Source: Calothrix parasitica NIES-267 (GTDB lineage Bacteria > Cyanobacteriota > Cyanobacteriia > Cyanobacteriales > Nostocaceae). Taken from it: DNA of 64,000 bases. The position numbers were made by a program, and so were the translations under genes. The notes under the pieces were generated by a model. That model was not told where the DNA came from and did no database searches. It saw only the letters and a program-made list of their open reading frames with translations. The stretch spans positions 4,427,782 through 4,491,781 of the forward strand of contig NZ_AP018227.1 of the NCBI RefSeq assembly GCF_002368095.1, written 5' to 3'. Shown piece after piece: positions 47,339 through 56,334 of the stretch. Numbering within the stretch: the first letter of the stretch is position 1; each line of letters opens with the position of its first letter.

Positions 47339-48601
47339 ATGTCTTTAAATCATTCTGAGATACGCGCTCAATTTCCATCTCTTTCAATTGTAGATAACAA
47401 GCAATCTCGAATTTATTTAGATAACCCTGGAGGTACACAAGTATCCAAACGGGTTATTGACAGGATGACGCAATATTTAATCAACTGTAATGCTAATGAT
47501 GGAGGCAAGTTTCGTACTTCCCTAGATTCAGATGCTTTATTAGCAGAAGCACATCAAGCAATGGCTGCTCTTCTAAATGCACCATCACCATCTGAAATTG
47601 TGTTTGGGAATAATATGACTAGCCTCACTTTCAGTATTTCTCGCTCCCTCGCGCATCTATTTAAACCCGGTGATGAAATCTTATTAACCCGTATGGATCA
47701 TGAAGCCAATATTTCACCTTGGCTACAAATAGCATCCGAACAGGATTTAAATATAAAGTGGCTGGATTTCAGTATTGAAACCTACCGGTACGAGATGGAT
47801 ACTTTATCCCAGCTTTTAACCAATCGTACTAAGCTTGTAGCCGTAAATTATGCTAGTAATGCTTTAGGTACAATTAACGATGTGAAAACTATTTCAGCAA
47901 AAGCCCATTCTGTAGGAGCTTTGGTATATGTAGATGCGGTACATTATCTACCCCACGGTTGCACCGACGTACAAGATATAGGCTGCGATTTCTTAGCCTG
48001 TTCCCCTTATAAATTTTGCGGTCCCCATCAAGGTGTACTGTGGGGAAAAGCTGAATTACTCGAACAAATCCAAGGTTATAATGTCCGTCCAGCTATGAAT
48101 TACCTGCCAACTAAATTTGAAACGGGTACTCAAAACCATGAAGGACAAGCAGGAAGTTTAGGAGCGGTGGAACACCTGGTATGGATTGGACAAACAATGG
48201 CTCAAGAGTACCACGAGCAATTTACAGGGTATAGCGAGTCAACAAAATATATATATTCCGCGATGACAGCTATCAAAGATTACGAAGAAAAACTTAGCTA
48301 TCGTCTAATCAGTGGTTTACAAGCAATAAAAGGAATAAGGGTACACGGAATTACTCAAACCGAACAAATGCATCACCGAGTACCAACCGTCTGCTTTATT
48401 CATCAAGATTACGATTCGGAAGAAATAGCAGCATTATTAGCAGAGAAAAATATTTTTGTTTGGAGCGGAGATTTTTACGCTATTGAAATTATCAAAAAAT
48501 TAGGTTTAGATAAGTCAAGCGGTTTAGTTCGTGTAGGTACGGCTCATTACAATACAATTGACGAAATAGATATATTTCTAGAAGCTTTGGCTAATCTATA
48601 A
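47339..48601 (+). CDS. Class V PLP enzyme, cysteine desulfurase-like (TIGR01976 type)
   Basis: 420 residues from ATG 47339 (a TTG at 47318 is possible). Fold type I: YLDNPGGTQVSKRVIDRM, MDHEANISPW, VYVDAVHYLPHG (PLP-binding Asp) and the Schiff-base Lys in CSPYKFCGPHQG, which carries Cys as in this subgroup. The late part has IRVHGI and SSGLVRVGTAHYNTIDEID. The TIGR01976 group is close to cysteine desulfurases and selenocysteine lyases, but its reaction is not settled. A GNAT gene follows after 42 bases, probably co-transcribed. The HDO-like gene is divergent. Confidence 0.82.
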   Translation: MSLNHSEIRAQFPSLSIVDNKQSRIYLDNPGGTQVSKRVIDRMTQYLINCNANDGGKFRTSLDSDALLAEAHQAMAALLNAPSPSEIVFGNNMTSLTFSISRSLAHLFKPGDEILLTRMDHEANISPWLQIASEQDLNIKWLDFSIETYRYEMDTLSQLLTNRTKLVAVNYASNALGTINDVKTISAKAHSVGALVYVDAVHYLPHGCTDVQDIGCDFLACSPYKFCGPHQGVLWGKAELLEQIQGYNVRPAMNYLPTKFETGTQNHEGQAGSLGAVEHLVWIGQTMAQEYHEQFTGYSESTKYIYSAMTAIKDYEEKLSYRLISGLQAIKGIRVHGITQTEQMHHRVPTVCFIHQDYDSEEIAALLAEKNIFVWSGDFYAIEIIKKLGLDKSSGLVRVGTAHYNTIDEIDIFLEALANL

Positions 48602-48643
48602 TAATTCAACAACAAATCTGCTGGTACAGTAACAGGAGCAGGG

Positions 48644-49114
48644 ATGATTTTAATAAAAAAACTAAATCCTGAAGATACCCAGCAGTTTTTTTTATGGCGA
48701 GATGCAGATATTTACACTTACAATATGTTGCGTCGAGAGGTAGTAGAACATGAAGAAGGGAAGCGAGTTATCTTCATTGCTTTTATTAATCTCAATATTG
48801 TTGGAACAGTGCAGTTTGTTCCCAAACATTACGATATCGAATTGGCTGATGGAATTTCCACTGCTTATTTACAGTCGCTTTTAGTTGATAAAGATTATAG
48901 AAGACAAGGTATCGGTAACCTATTAATTAAAGCAGTAGAATCCGAAGCAGTACAGCGTCATTTTCAACGTCTAACTATTATGGTTGAATCAGATAATTCC
49001 CCAGCGTTGAATCTCTACAATAAAATGGGTTTTTATTTTTTTAAAAATTCTAACAATATGTGGCGAGGGGCAGAATATCATGTCCAATGTTTGCATAAAA
49101 GTTTGTTTTTATGA
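48644..49114 (+). CDS. GNAT family N-acetyltransferase
   Basis: 156 residues. The acetyl-CoA loop is clear (LLVDKDYRRQGIGNLLIKAV, motif A with RxxGIG). ALNLYNKMGFYFF is motif B. The acceptor may be a small amine or amino-acid product made by the neighbouring PLP and HDO-like enzymes. It is the last gene inside the cassette, 132 bases before the right inverted repeat. Confidence 0.85.
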   Translation: MILIKKLNPEDTQQFFLWRDADIYTYNMLRREVVEHEEGKRVIFIAFINLNIVGTVQFVPKHYDIELADGISTAYLQSLLVDKDYRRQGIGNLLIKAVESEAVQRHFQRLTIMVESDNSPALNLYNKMGFYFFKNSNNMWRGAEYHVQCLHKSLFL

Positions 49115-49246
49115 TTTATTTTAATTTTTTATATAAGCTCAAATTTGTTTAAGAATAAAATACTGTGAAAGAGAAGCGTTTTCTTGTGGAGTAAACGTAA
49201 TCACGAACTCAATAAATATTACACGGTTTTATTCCTATTTTACTTT

Positions 49247-49462
49247 TATAAAAGAAGGAAGGAGTTAGGAGGAAGAAGGAAGAAGGTAATATATTTAAAA
49301 AAAATGCGCGTTATGAGTCTAAAACGATATTATTGAAAAAAACAATATTTTAAGGAGCGTAGCCCAAGGGAATATTTACGTCCTTGTTTCATTCACGCGG
49401 AGCGTGTGGATCATCTCACGTTTTAAAACGTGAGTTCTTCTTTCTTCCCTCTTACTTCGTGA
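49247..49462. repeat. Right ~215-bp inverted repeat of the cassette
   Basis: Inverse of 45533-45737. It has a short insertion (cacgcggagcgtgtgg palindrome, about 49393-49410) not present in the left copy. The perfect palindrome CTCACGTTTTAAAACGTGAG is conserved. Confidence 0.88.
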
Positions 49463-49532
49463 ATTTTTTAATTTTTTGGCGCTTAAGCGCAACTACGAAC
49501 CTATAAAAAATAATAATAAAATTGCACAGCAA

Positions 49533-49564
49533 AAAACACCTCCCGATTTCTCAGAAGGTGTTTT
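49533..49564 (-). terminator. psbA terminator (second copy)
   Basis: Stem AAAACACCT / AGGTGTTTT with T runs on both sides. It is the same motif as the tandem hairpins after the first psbA, here single. Confidence 0.85.
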
Positions 49565-49573
49565 TATTATGTA

Positions 49574-49595
49574 GAGACGTGATACATCACGTCTC
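49574..49595. repeat. Dispersed GAGACG palindrome
   Basis: GAGACGTGATA / catCACGTCTC hairpin between the psbA stop and its terminator, in the same position as at 39851. Confidence 0.7.
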
Positions 49596-49611
49596 TCTTA
49601 TTATTAAATTA

Positions 49612-50694
49612 TTAACCGTTGATTGCAGGAGCGCTGATTGCTACAGGAGCAGTTTCACCAGCAGCCAAATCTAAGGGGAAGTTGTGTGCATTTCTTTCGT
49701 GCATTACTTCCATACCCAAGTTAGCTCTGTTCAATACATCAGCCCAGGTGCTTACAACTCTACCGCTAGAATCGATTACAGACTGGTTGAAGTTGAAACC
49801 GTTCAAGTTGAAAGCCATTGTGCTTACACCCAAAGCGGTGAACCAGATTCCGACTACAGGCCATGCAGCTAAGAAGAAGTGCAAGCTACGGCTGTTGTTG
49901 AAGGAAGCATATTGGAAGATTAAACGACCAAAGTAACCGTGAGCAGCTACGATGTTGTAGGTTTCTTCTTCTTGACCGAACTTATAACCGTAGTTCTGAG
50001 ATTCGGTTTCGGTTGTTTCACGTACCAAGGAGGAAGTTACCAAAGAACCGTGCATTGCACTGAACAAGGAACCACCAAATACGCCCGCTACACCTAACTG
50101 GTGGAAGGGGTGCATCAAGATGTTGTGCTCAGCTTGGAACACGAACATGAAGTTGAAGGTACCGGAAATACCTAAAGGCATACCATCGGAAAAAGAACCT
50201 TGACCAATGGGGTATACCAAGAATACTGCGGTTGCTGCTGCTACAGGAGCGGAGAAAGCAACACAGATCCAAGGGCGCATACCTAAGCGGTAGGATAATT
50301 CCCACTCACGACCTAAGTAGCAAAATACTCCAATCAAGAAGTGGAAACATACCAACTGGTAAGGACCACCGTTGTACAACCACTCGTCTAGAGAAGCTGC
50401 TTCCCAGATTGGGTAGAAGTGTAAACCGATTGCGTTAGAAGAAGGAACAACTGCACCAGAGATGATGTTGTTTCCGTAAATCAAGGAACCTGCAACAGGC
50501 TCGCGGATACCATCGATGTCAACAGGAGGTGCTGCAACAAATGCGATGATGAAACAGGTGATTGCAGATAGCAAGGTAGGAATCATCAAGACACCGAACC
50601 AACCGATGTATAAACGGTTGTTGGTGCTGGTGATCCACCCACAGAACTGCTCCCACGCTGACGCGCTCTCGCGTCTTTGTAATGTGGTTGTCAT
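49612..50694 (-). CDS. psbA: Photosystem II D1 protein, Glu130 form
   Basis: 360 residues starting [10 protein letters not shown]. Residue 130 is Glu ([10 protein letters not shown]), the high-light D1:2/PsbA3-type state that strengthens pheophytin hydrogen bonding. The donor-side and QB-site sequences and the 16-residue C-terminal extension are intact. It shares downstream elements (GAGACG palindrome, AAAACACC hairpin, gcgctt-agcgc palindrome) with the first copy, so the duplication probably included flanking DNA. Regulation by light is expected from the family. Confidence 0.96.
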   Translation of the reverse strand: MTTTLQRRESASAWEQFCGWITSTNNRLYIGWFGVLMIPTLLSAITCFIIAFVAAPPVDIDGIREPVAGSLIYGNNIISGAVVPSSNAIGLHFYPIWEAASLDEWLYNGGPYQLVCFHFLIGVFCYLGREWELSYRLGMRPWICVAFSAPVAAATAVFLVYPIGQGSFSDGMPLGISGTFNFMFVFQAEHNILMHPFHQLGVAGVFGGSLFSAMHGSLVTSSLVRETTETESQNYGYKFGQEEETYNIVAAHGYFGRLIFQYASFNNSRSLHFFLAAWPVVGIWFTALGVSTMAFNLNGFNFNQSVIDSSGRVVSTWADVLNRANLGMEVMHERNAHNFPLDLAAGETAPVAISAPAING

Positions 50695-50800
50695 GGTTCA
50701 GATAAGTGCTGTTTATTTGTTTTATAATCAGGGTCGATTTCTCTTCCCTGCTATTAATCACTTTACATTAGTTTATTCACTTAGGAGCATATACTCAGAT

Positions 50801-50829
50801 TAATATTAATTATTGTAAATATAAGTCAA
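50801..50829 (-). promoter_or_regulatory. psbA: Candidate psbA promoter
   Basis: On the minus strand TTGACT (50829-50824) is followed after 17 bases by ATATTA (50806-50801), about 107 bases before the D1 start. A reasonable sigma70-type match; no transcription start evidence. Confidence 0.45.
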
Positions 50830-50939
50830 GCTTATATTATGCATTGGAAGTTGGGCATGGGAAGAGTAGCTAGTAGGGAATTTTAACCTTAATTACTCCT
50901 AACTCACTATGTCCCATGCTCAATCCCCTATACCCTAAT

Positions 50940-52442
50940 TTAAAAGTCAAAATAGATATAAGGTAATCTTCCTTCAGGAGCCAAAACCCAAACGCTCCAA
51001 AGACATAAAGGCACAAATAAAAGTTTCAAATGCCAATTAAGTTTTAATTTGAGGCGATTATTGAGACCGTAAGCAATAGCCATGACGGATGCTATGGCTA
51101 TTAATAGAGCTGCTAGCTGATACTGACTAATACTAAGAGCTTCCACATACACCTTCTGGGAAAATTGCGCGTCAGCTGCACGACCAAATAAGTGAGTGAT
51201 TACCAGCCACGACTCTTGAACGTTAGGTAAGCGGAACCATATCCATGAAGTGAAAACCATTAACTGAGTTAGCAGCCAAGCCAAAATTATTCCTACAGGA
51301 TTCTGCCAGAAATTTTCTAAAGGCTCGAATTTATCGCTGACAACATCAGTTAAACGATGTACGACCAACGCTAAACCATGATAGGCTCCCCAAATCACCC
51401 ACCCTAGCGCTGCATCATGCCAAATCCCAGCAAGGAGCATAACAATCATTAAATTTAAACAGGTACGAGCTAAACCTTTGCGGGAACCTCCCAGGGGAAA
51501 GTAAAGGTAATTACGCAGCCAGTCACCTAAAGTCATATGCCAGCGTCGCCAAAAATCAGCAATACTAATGCTGAAATAGGGATGATTGAAGTTTTCCGGT
51601 AATACCAAACCGAAGAGTAAAGCACTACCCCGAGCAATATCTACGTAACCACTAAAATCTAAATACAGCTGTAAGCCATAAGCAAAAGTAGTCAACCATA
51701 AATCCACGCTACCCGCTCGCTGCAAGCTACTCAGAGATAAATCAACAAAGATTCCCAGATGGTCTGCTAATAGAGCTTTTTTCGCTGCACCTCTGGCAAT
51801 CAACCATAAGCCTTCAGTTATCGTATCGGCATTAGGAAACTTCAGATTATTAAATTGACTCGCCAAATTATGATAGCGAGTAATCGGTCCGGAAATTAGT
51901 TTTGTAAAAAGGGATTTATAACTAGCAAATTCAATAAATTGTCCCGAAGCAGGAGCACCACGATAGACATCAACTAAATAAGCAATACACTCAAAAGTAA
52001 AATATGAAATTCCTAGAGGTGCAAGAGCTTTTAAAGCACTCACGGTTTCAGAACTATTACTGCTTTGACTGAAGAAACCAAATAAAGGTGGTAAATACTT
52101 GAATCCAAAAAGCAGTGCAATATTTAAAATAATTCCTAACCATAAAACCTTCAAACGGCGACGATTCCAGTCGGCTTGAGCAAATTGCCATTCTTCATTA
52201 GAAATTCGCCAATCAAGAGTATGTTTTCCCGGAGAAGTATTTTGTCCTAGAGCCAAACCCAAACGAAAATTTATAAAAGTCAGAGTTAGTAATAAAGGTA
52301 AATAATAAAACTGATTAGAAGCATAAAAAATTAAGCTGGCAACAAATAAAGTCCACAGACGTAACCTTTGTTGTTCTACAGACCAATAAATTCCCAACAC
52401 GCTAAGTAAAAATAATCCGTATCCGAACGAAATAAAATTCAT
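50940..52442 (-). CDS. MBOAT family membrane O-acyltransferase
   Basis: 500 residues with about ten transmembrane helices. The AlgI/DltB-type core is present: GISYFTFECIAYLVDVYRG, SFTKLISGPITRYHN-like LFTKLISGPITRYHNL, and YLDFSGYVDIARGSALLFG, with FWRRWHMTLGDWLRNYLYFPLGG and GIWHDAALGWVIWGAYHG (catalytic His). It moves acyl groups across the membrane onto a polysaccharide. The gene upstream on the same strand (74 bases) encodes an SGNH-like protein, the usual second component. Confidence 0.88.
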   Translation of the reverse strand: MNFISFGYGLFLLSVLGIYWSVEQQRLRLWTLFVASLIFYASNQFYYLPLLLTLTFINFRLGLALGQNTSPGKHTLDWRISNEEWQFAQADWNRRRLKVLWLGIILNIALLFGFKYLPPLFGFFSQSSNSSETVSALKALAPLGISYFTFECIAYLVDVYRGAPASGQFIEFASYKSLFTKLISGPITRYHNLASQFNNLKFPNADTITEGLWLIARGAAKKALLADHLGIFVDLSLSSLQRAGSVDLWLTTFAYGLQLYLDFSGYVDIARGSALLFGLVLPENFNHPYFSISIADFWRRWHMTLGDWLRNYLYFPLGGSRKGLARTCLNLMIVMLLAGIWHDAALGWVIWGAYHGLALVVHRLTDVVSDKFEPLENFWQNPVGIILAWLLTQLMVFTSWIWFRLPNVQESWLVITHLFGRAADAQFSQKVYVEALSISQYQLAALLIAIASVMAIAYGLNNRLKLKLNWHLKLLFVPLCLWSVWVLAPEGRLPYIYFDF

Positions 52443-52515
52443 TTAAAACAGTGAACAGTGAACAGTAAACAGTTATCAGTTAGGAGTTAATAATTTATTA
52501 CCAATTACCAATTCC

Positions 52516-55431
52516 CTAATTCCCACTCCAAGGAATCATTGGGTCTTTGGCTAATATTTTAGATACTTCATATGCACCGTAACGATTAAGGTGACTGGGG
52601 TCAGAAAAGTAGTTGTTTGCTGTTAACCACCTTTGACTTAAATCTCGGTAAACAAAGTTAGGACGAATTGCTAAACTCAACATGTAACTTTCAAATTCTT
52701 GTTCGTATTTTTGACGTACTGGGTCTAAATATTCTGCTGTCAAAGGCATATTTACAAATATTAGTTCAATGTTTCGTTTTTGAGTGTAGTTGATTACTGC
52801 TTGTGTGGCTTCGTTTTGCTCGCCTTGTAGATTAAAATTTTGATAGTCTTTGTCGTAATTACCTGCAACTCTGGCGTGTTTTTGATAATAGTTACTGGGA
52901 TTAAAACGGATGGATAATGGCAAAAATCCATCGAAGTCTACCGTGTAATTGGCAATGTCTTCTGAAGGGTTTGTCAGTTCGTCTGAAAAATCCATTTTCT
53001 TTAAAGCGCTAATTATGGGTAGAGATTTATATACTTTGACTAGCTGACCTTTCAAAGTATCGCGTTTTTCGTAGGAACCTGAAACTTTGGAAAATCCATC
53101 GTTTAATTTTTCGTTGATAATTTGATAGCCATTACTTCTCTTTTTAGCAATTTCTGATTCTTTAGCAGTTTTTGGTGAAGAATCTTGAGAACCTTCTCTT
53201 GCTAAAGATGTGGAAAGCGCATGCTGATAACCGGGTGATGCTGAAATTGCTGCAAAGGTAATATCTTTCCTTCCGCTATTAAAAGCACGAGAACCGTCTG
53301 CCCAAATAATTGTTTTTGGTAGTTCTGCTGGTTTGAGTACTCGACGAATTATAAAGTCTACTACTTGGGCTGTTGCTCCGTTAATACCAAAGTTAAACAC
53401 ATCAACATCTGAATAACCTTGTGATGCTAAGCCTTTGGAAAGTGCATTCGGGTCTACACCTCGTAAAGCGCGGGAGGAGCCAATAATTAATACATCGGGT
53501 GGTACACCGTTTTTTGCCAGACGCTGTTTGTATAATGCTAGCTGTTCGTCTAACTGGCGAGCATTAAAACTGGGAACTTGCGATCGCGCTGCGAGAAGAA
53601 TGGCTGTTGCTGTTGCTTTACCTCGGTTTTGGCTATTTTTACTAGTAAAACCAGAACTGTTGAAAGTTGACTCGGGGTTAGATTTATTTTCCGTAGTATT
53701 AGCTAGAAGCGCCGTTGCATTTTGTTCGTCTGTGTTTGTATTTGACTGAGCTATTTGTGAAGTTGAAGGTGCAATAGAAGTTAAAACTTTACCCATCATC
53801 CAATCAGTTTGCAGAGTTAATAATAATCCCAAAGCACCCCAAATTAAAACAACGTGACTAATTCCTGCTTCTGAGTTATCCTCGGACGGCTGCTGTTTTT
53901 CGACAAATAACTGAGTTCTCAAAAACCCGTTTTTGATGATTCCACCCCAATCCCGCGCTGCGTTTGCAACAAAATTATGAACTTCTTCTGCTGTTAAATC
54001 GCTACGCAATATCGGTTCGTCGTCTTTGGGTAAAAGTTCCTGTACGTAGGCTGAAGTCGCAGCAAATTCTGGAGTCGCTTCGGGTACTACTCGCTGACGC
54101 TGCTTGAAATCCGTACCGGATTGCCAAAACGGCTTTTTGTTACCGGCTCTTCTTCCGTAAACGCGCACTCCTGCTAGGTCTGCTAACTGTAAATGTCCAA
54201 CAAAATTAATAACTTTAGCAGCTATTTTCTTGCGTGCGGGACACACTGGTGCATCGCACATAATGTGTAATAAATCTTCTTTACGGGCTAATATTGCGCG
54301 AATACCGCCAGTTTTTAACCGTTTATCTAAATTGGGATTGAGCAATCGGTGAAGCAAAAAGGTAATTGCTTCCATATCCCCTTGATTGGCTAATTCCATC
54401 GCTGATGTTGCTAAAGCAGGATGCTCCTTAGCAGGTAAAGACTGCCAATCAATCCACTCAGGTTCGGAAGAATTTACCGTTTTTTGTCCGTAAATAGCTG
54501 CGGATAATATCCCTTGAGGAGCCAATGCTTCGAGTTGAGGGACGATTTTATCTAAACATAATTTTTGGGCAGGAATCGCCTTATTTTCTGAAGATTCAGA
54601 CCCAGGGATACAAAATATATGTAGCGTTGAATCCTGTAAAGAAGCTTGTACTTCTACCTTTGAATTATCAAATCCCAGATTTAAAAGCCTGACAATGGCT
54701 TGTACATCTCCCCACCTTGCCCATTCTTTGAGCATTACTTCCGGTGGTGTCAAATCAATTAACAACAACCAGTCCGGCTGAGTTTCGCCAACAACCCTTG
54801 TGGAAATGACAGCATCTTTATAATTTAGTAGCTTCAGATTTCTTAACTTAGTTGCTACGGGTTCTGCAATTAAAGACGGGTCCGGGGTGTAATTCGACTG
54901 ACAGAAAACCCACAAACGAGCTTTTTTACCAGCAATCAGCTCGCTGGGTTTTTGCTTTTTAACTTTGACTTGAACTGCGACACCCAAGGTACTCAAAGTT
55001 TCGCTGAGATAGCGAGCAATAGCATTTGGTTCTCCCTGACGGGCTAAACTTTCATTAGATAAAATCAACGCTCCGGGAGGAGCATCTGCTAATAAAAGTG
55101 CCTGTTTTACTTCCTCTAAATGCTTTTCAAGTTGGTTTAAATAAACCTTATGACACCATTCGGGGCGTTTCTCACTTTTTTTCTTTCCGTAAACAAAAAC
55201 TTGGTATATTGAAGGTTGCTCGCTTTTGGTTAAAGCATCTAAGTTAGTTTGTTGTAATGCTTTGAGCAAATCCGATAAAGTGTTCCAACGGGGAGGACAC
55301 TTTGAGGATTCGCAAAGAATATGTAGGTCGTTTCCTCGCAACCGGACTTTTACCCCTATAGAGTTAATCCCTGTTGCTTGGCTGACCCACTGTGCTAATG
55401 ATTGTTGGGTTTCTAGAGAGGCTGTTTTCAT
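52516..55431 (-). CDS. DUF1574-like SGNH partner protein with four N-terminal repeats
   Basis: 971 residues. Four related ~100-residue units (about 8-92, 150-222, 258-327, 375-437) each contain a short LHIxC or LWVFC strand and end in a VYGxxxxxxxPxW motif. A single transmembrane helix is at about 525-547. The periplasmic C-terminus is SGNH-hydrolase-like: DVLIIGSSRALRGVD (Ser about 652) and a late DPSHLNRYG (Asp-x-x-His). It probably finishes the acyl transfer begun by the adjacent MBOAT protein, as AlgJ/DltD do. The cytosolic repeats are unusual and their role is unknown. Confidence 0.75.
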   Translation of the reverse strand: MKTASLETQQSLAQWVSQATGINSIGVKVRLRGNDLHILCESSKCPPRWNTLSDLLKALQQTNLDALTKSEQPSIYQVFVYGKKKSEKRPEWCHKVYLNQLEKHLEEVKQALLLADAPPGALILSNESLARQGEPNAIARYLSETLSTLGVAVQVKVKKQKPSELIAGKKARLWVFCQSNYTPDPSLIAEPVATKLRNLKLLNYKDAVISTRVVGETQPDWLLLIDLTPPEVMLKEWARWGDVQAIVRLLNLGFDNSKVEVQASLQDSTLHIFCIPGSESSENKAIPAQKLCLDKIVPQLEALAPQGILSAAIYGQKTVNSSEPEWIDWQSLPAKEHPALATSAMELANQGDMEAITFLLHRLLNPNLDKRLKTGGIRAILARKEDLLHIMCDAPVCPARKKIAAKVINFVGHLQLADLAGVRVYGRRAGNKKPFWQSGTDFKQRQRVVPEATPEFAATSAYVQELLPKDDEPILRSDLTAEEVHNFVANAARDWGGIIKNGFLRTQLFVEKQQPSEDNSEAGISHVVLIWGALGLLLTLQTDWMMGKVLTSIAPSTSQIAQSNTNTDEQNATALLANTTENKSNPESTFNSSGFTSKNSQNRGKATATAILLAARSQVPSFNARQLDEQLALYKQRLAKNGVPPDVLIIGSSRALRGVDPNALSKGLASQGYSDVDVFNFGINGATAQVVDFIIRRVLKPAELPKTIIWADGSRAFNSGRKDITFAAISASPGYQHALSTSLAREGSQDSSPKTAKESEIAKKRSNGYQIINEKLNDGFSKVSGSYEKRDTLKGQLVKVYKSLPIISALKKMDFSDELTNPSEDIANYTVDFDGFLPLSIRFNPSNYYQKHARVAGNYDKDYQNFNLQGEQNEATQAVINYTQKRNIELIFVNMPLTAEYLDPVRQKYEQEFESYMLSLAIRPNFVYRDLSQRWLTANNYFSDPSHLNRYGAYEVSKILAKDPMIPWSGN

Positions 55432-55683
55432 CGGAAGTTGACGAAAAGGGGTTTAAGGGAGCGCGGAAAGTTTGACGACAGCTAGTAAACTAGAACCATC
55501 GAATATTATTAAGCTACCTTCTTATTTGTAACAATAATTACTTGTTATCAAGGGTCGCTTACTTGTTTTTCTAAATTTGGCTAATAATATTCGCCCATAT
55601 TAACTTCACAAAAAGCGATTATCGCTGTTTTATATGAAGTTTTGTGTTTTATTTAACTTATCTTACAGCAGTAAAAAATATCT

Positions 55684-55923
55684 ATGTCATCCGAAGCAGT
55701 TAATTCTAAATCATCCAAAACCGAATTGGATTTGGGTTTATTTTCAATTCCTCAGTCTGTCATATTGCAAGCTGGTACCGTTTCTGTCTTAACATTGGTA
55801 TTAGCAGAAAAAGCTACACGCGAAGCTCTCGTAGCTGTGGGACAAGCCAGTGAAGAACTATTTCGAGGCGAACGTTTACCCATACTTGATTTTCCGACTT
55901 CAAATTCTGAGAACTTAGATTAA
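55684..55923 (+). CDS. Small hypothetical cyanobacterial protein
   Basis: 79 residues. A short hydrophobic central stretch (QSVILQAGTVSVLTLVLAEKA) is flanked by polar ends (PILDFPTSNSENLD tail). Possibly membrane-associated. Family not recognised beyond similarity to short uncharacterised cyanobacterial proteins. Divergent from the DUF1574-like gene. Confidence 0.6.
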   Translation: MSSEAVNSKSSKTELDLGLFSIPQSVILQAGTVSVLTLVLAEKATREALVAVGQASEELFRGERLPILDFPTSNSENLD

Positions 55924-56334
55924 AACCCAGTTTAAGTTGTCTCGACCGAAAAATTTTAGATTTTGGATTTTGGATTGTGAATGGTTTCAAGCAAGACGGT
56001 TTCAACTATGGAAATAATCCAGCATTCGTTATTCAAATGGAGTTTGTGGCTCGGGAACCTCCCTCCGGGTATCTCTCTCCGAGAGACGCTGCGCGAAGGC
56101 GCTTTTTGGGGGAGGGAAACTGACACCCCTTTCCTTGTCTCACCGAAACGCAATTGCTTCCCAAGACCGCACTGCTCTCTAATTCTATTTATGGGGACAA
56201 TCTAAACTCCAAAATCCAAAATCCAAAATCCAAAATTGTTTAACCCGTTCTTGGGTGGAAATTTAATTTTTCGTATGGGTGCTGTTACCACCAACAATCA
56301 TCAACAGTAATCTGCTCTATTACAAAGCGAGGAT
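55924..56334. other. Repeat-containing region upstream of ppc
   Basis: Holds a palindromic repeat (cctccctccgggtatctctc, then gagacgctgcgcgaaggcgc) at about 56056-56105, and aaaatccaaaatcc simple repeats near 56210-56235. The ppc promoter is presumably in the last 100 bases. Open frames here are spurious. Confidence 0.5.

Larger units (their letters stand above)
45533..49462. mobile_element. 3.9-kb inverted-repeat-bounded cassette without transposase
   Basis: Two ~205-bp inverted repeats bracket three genes (HDO-like, class V PLP enzyme, GNAT). The 6-mer attttt directly flanks both outer ends (45527-45532 and 49463-49468), a possible target duplication, though AT-rich. No transposase or recombinase lies inside. 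A MITE has inserted just inside the left repeat. Confidence 0.6.

Noticed and set aside
39880-50694. The two psbA genes as ends of one composite transposon
   Set aside because: They differ at many residues and are separate functional isoforms; the true repeat-bounded unit is the smaller 45533-49462 cassette.
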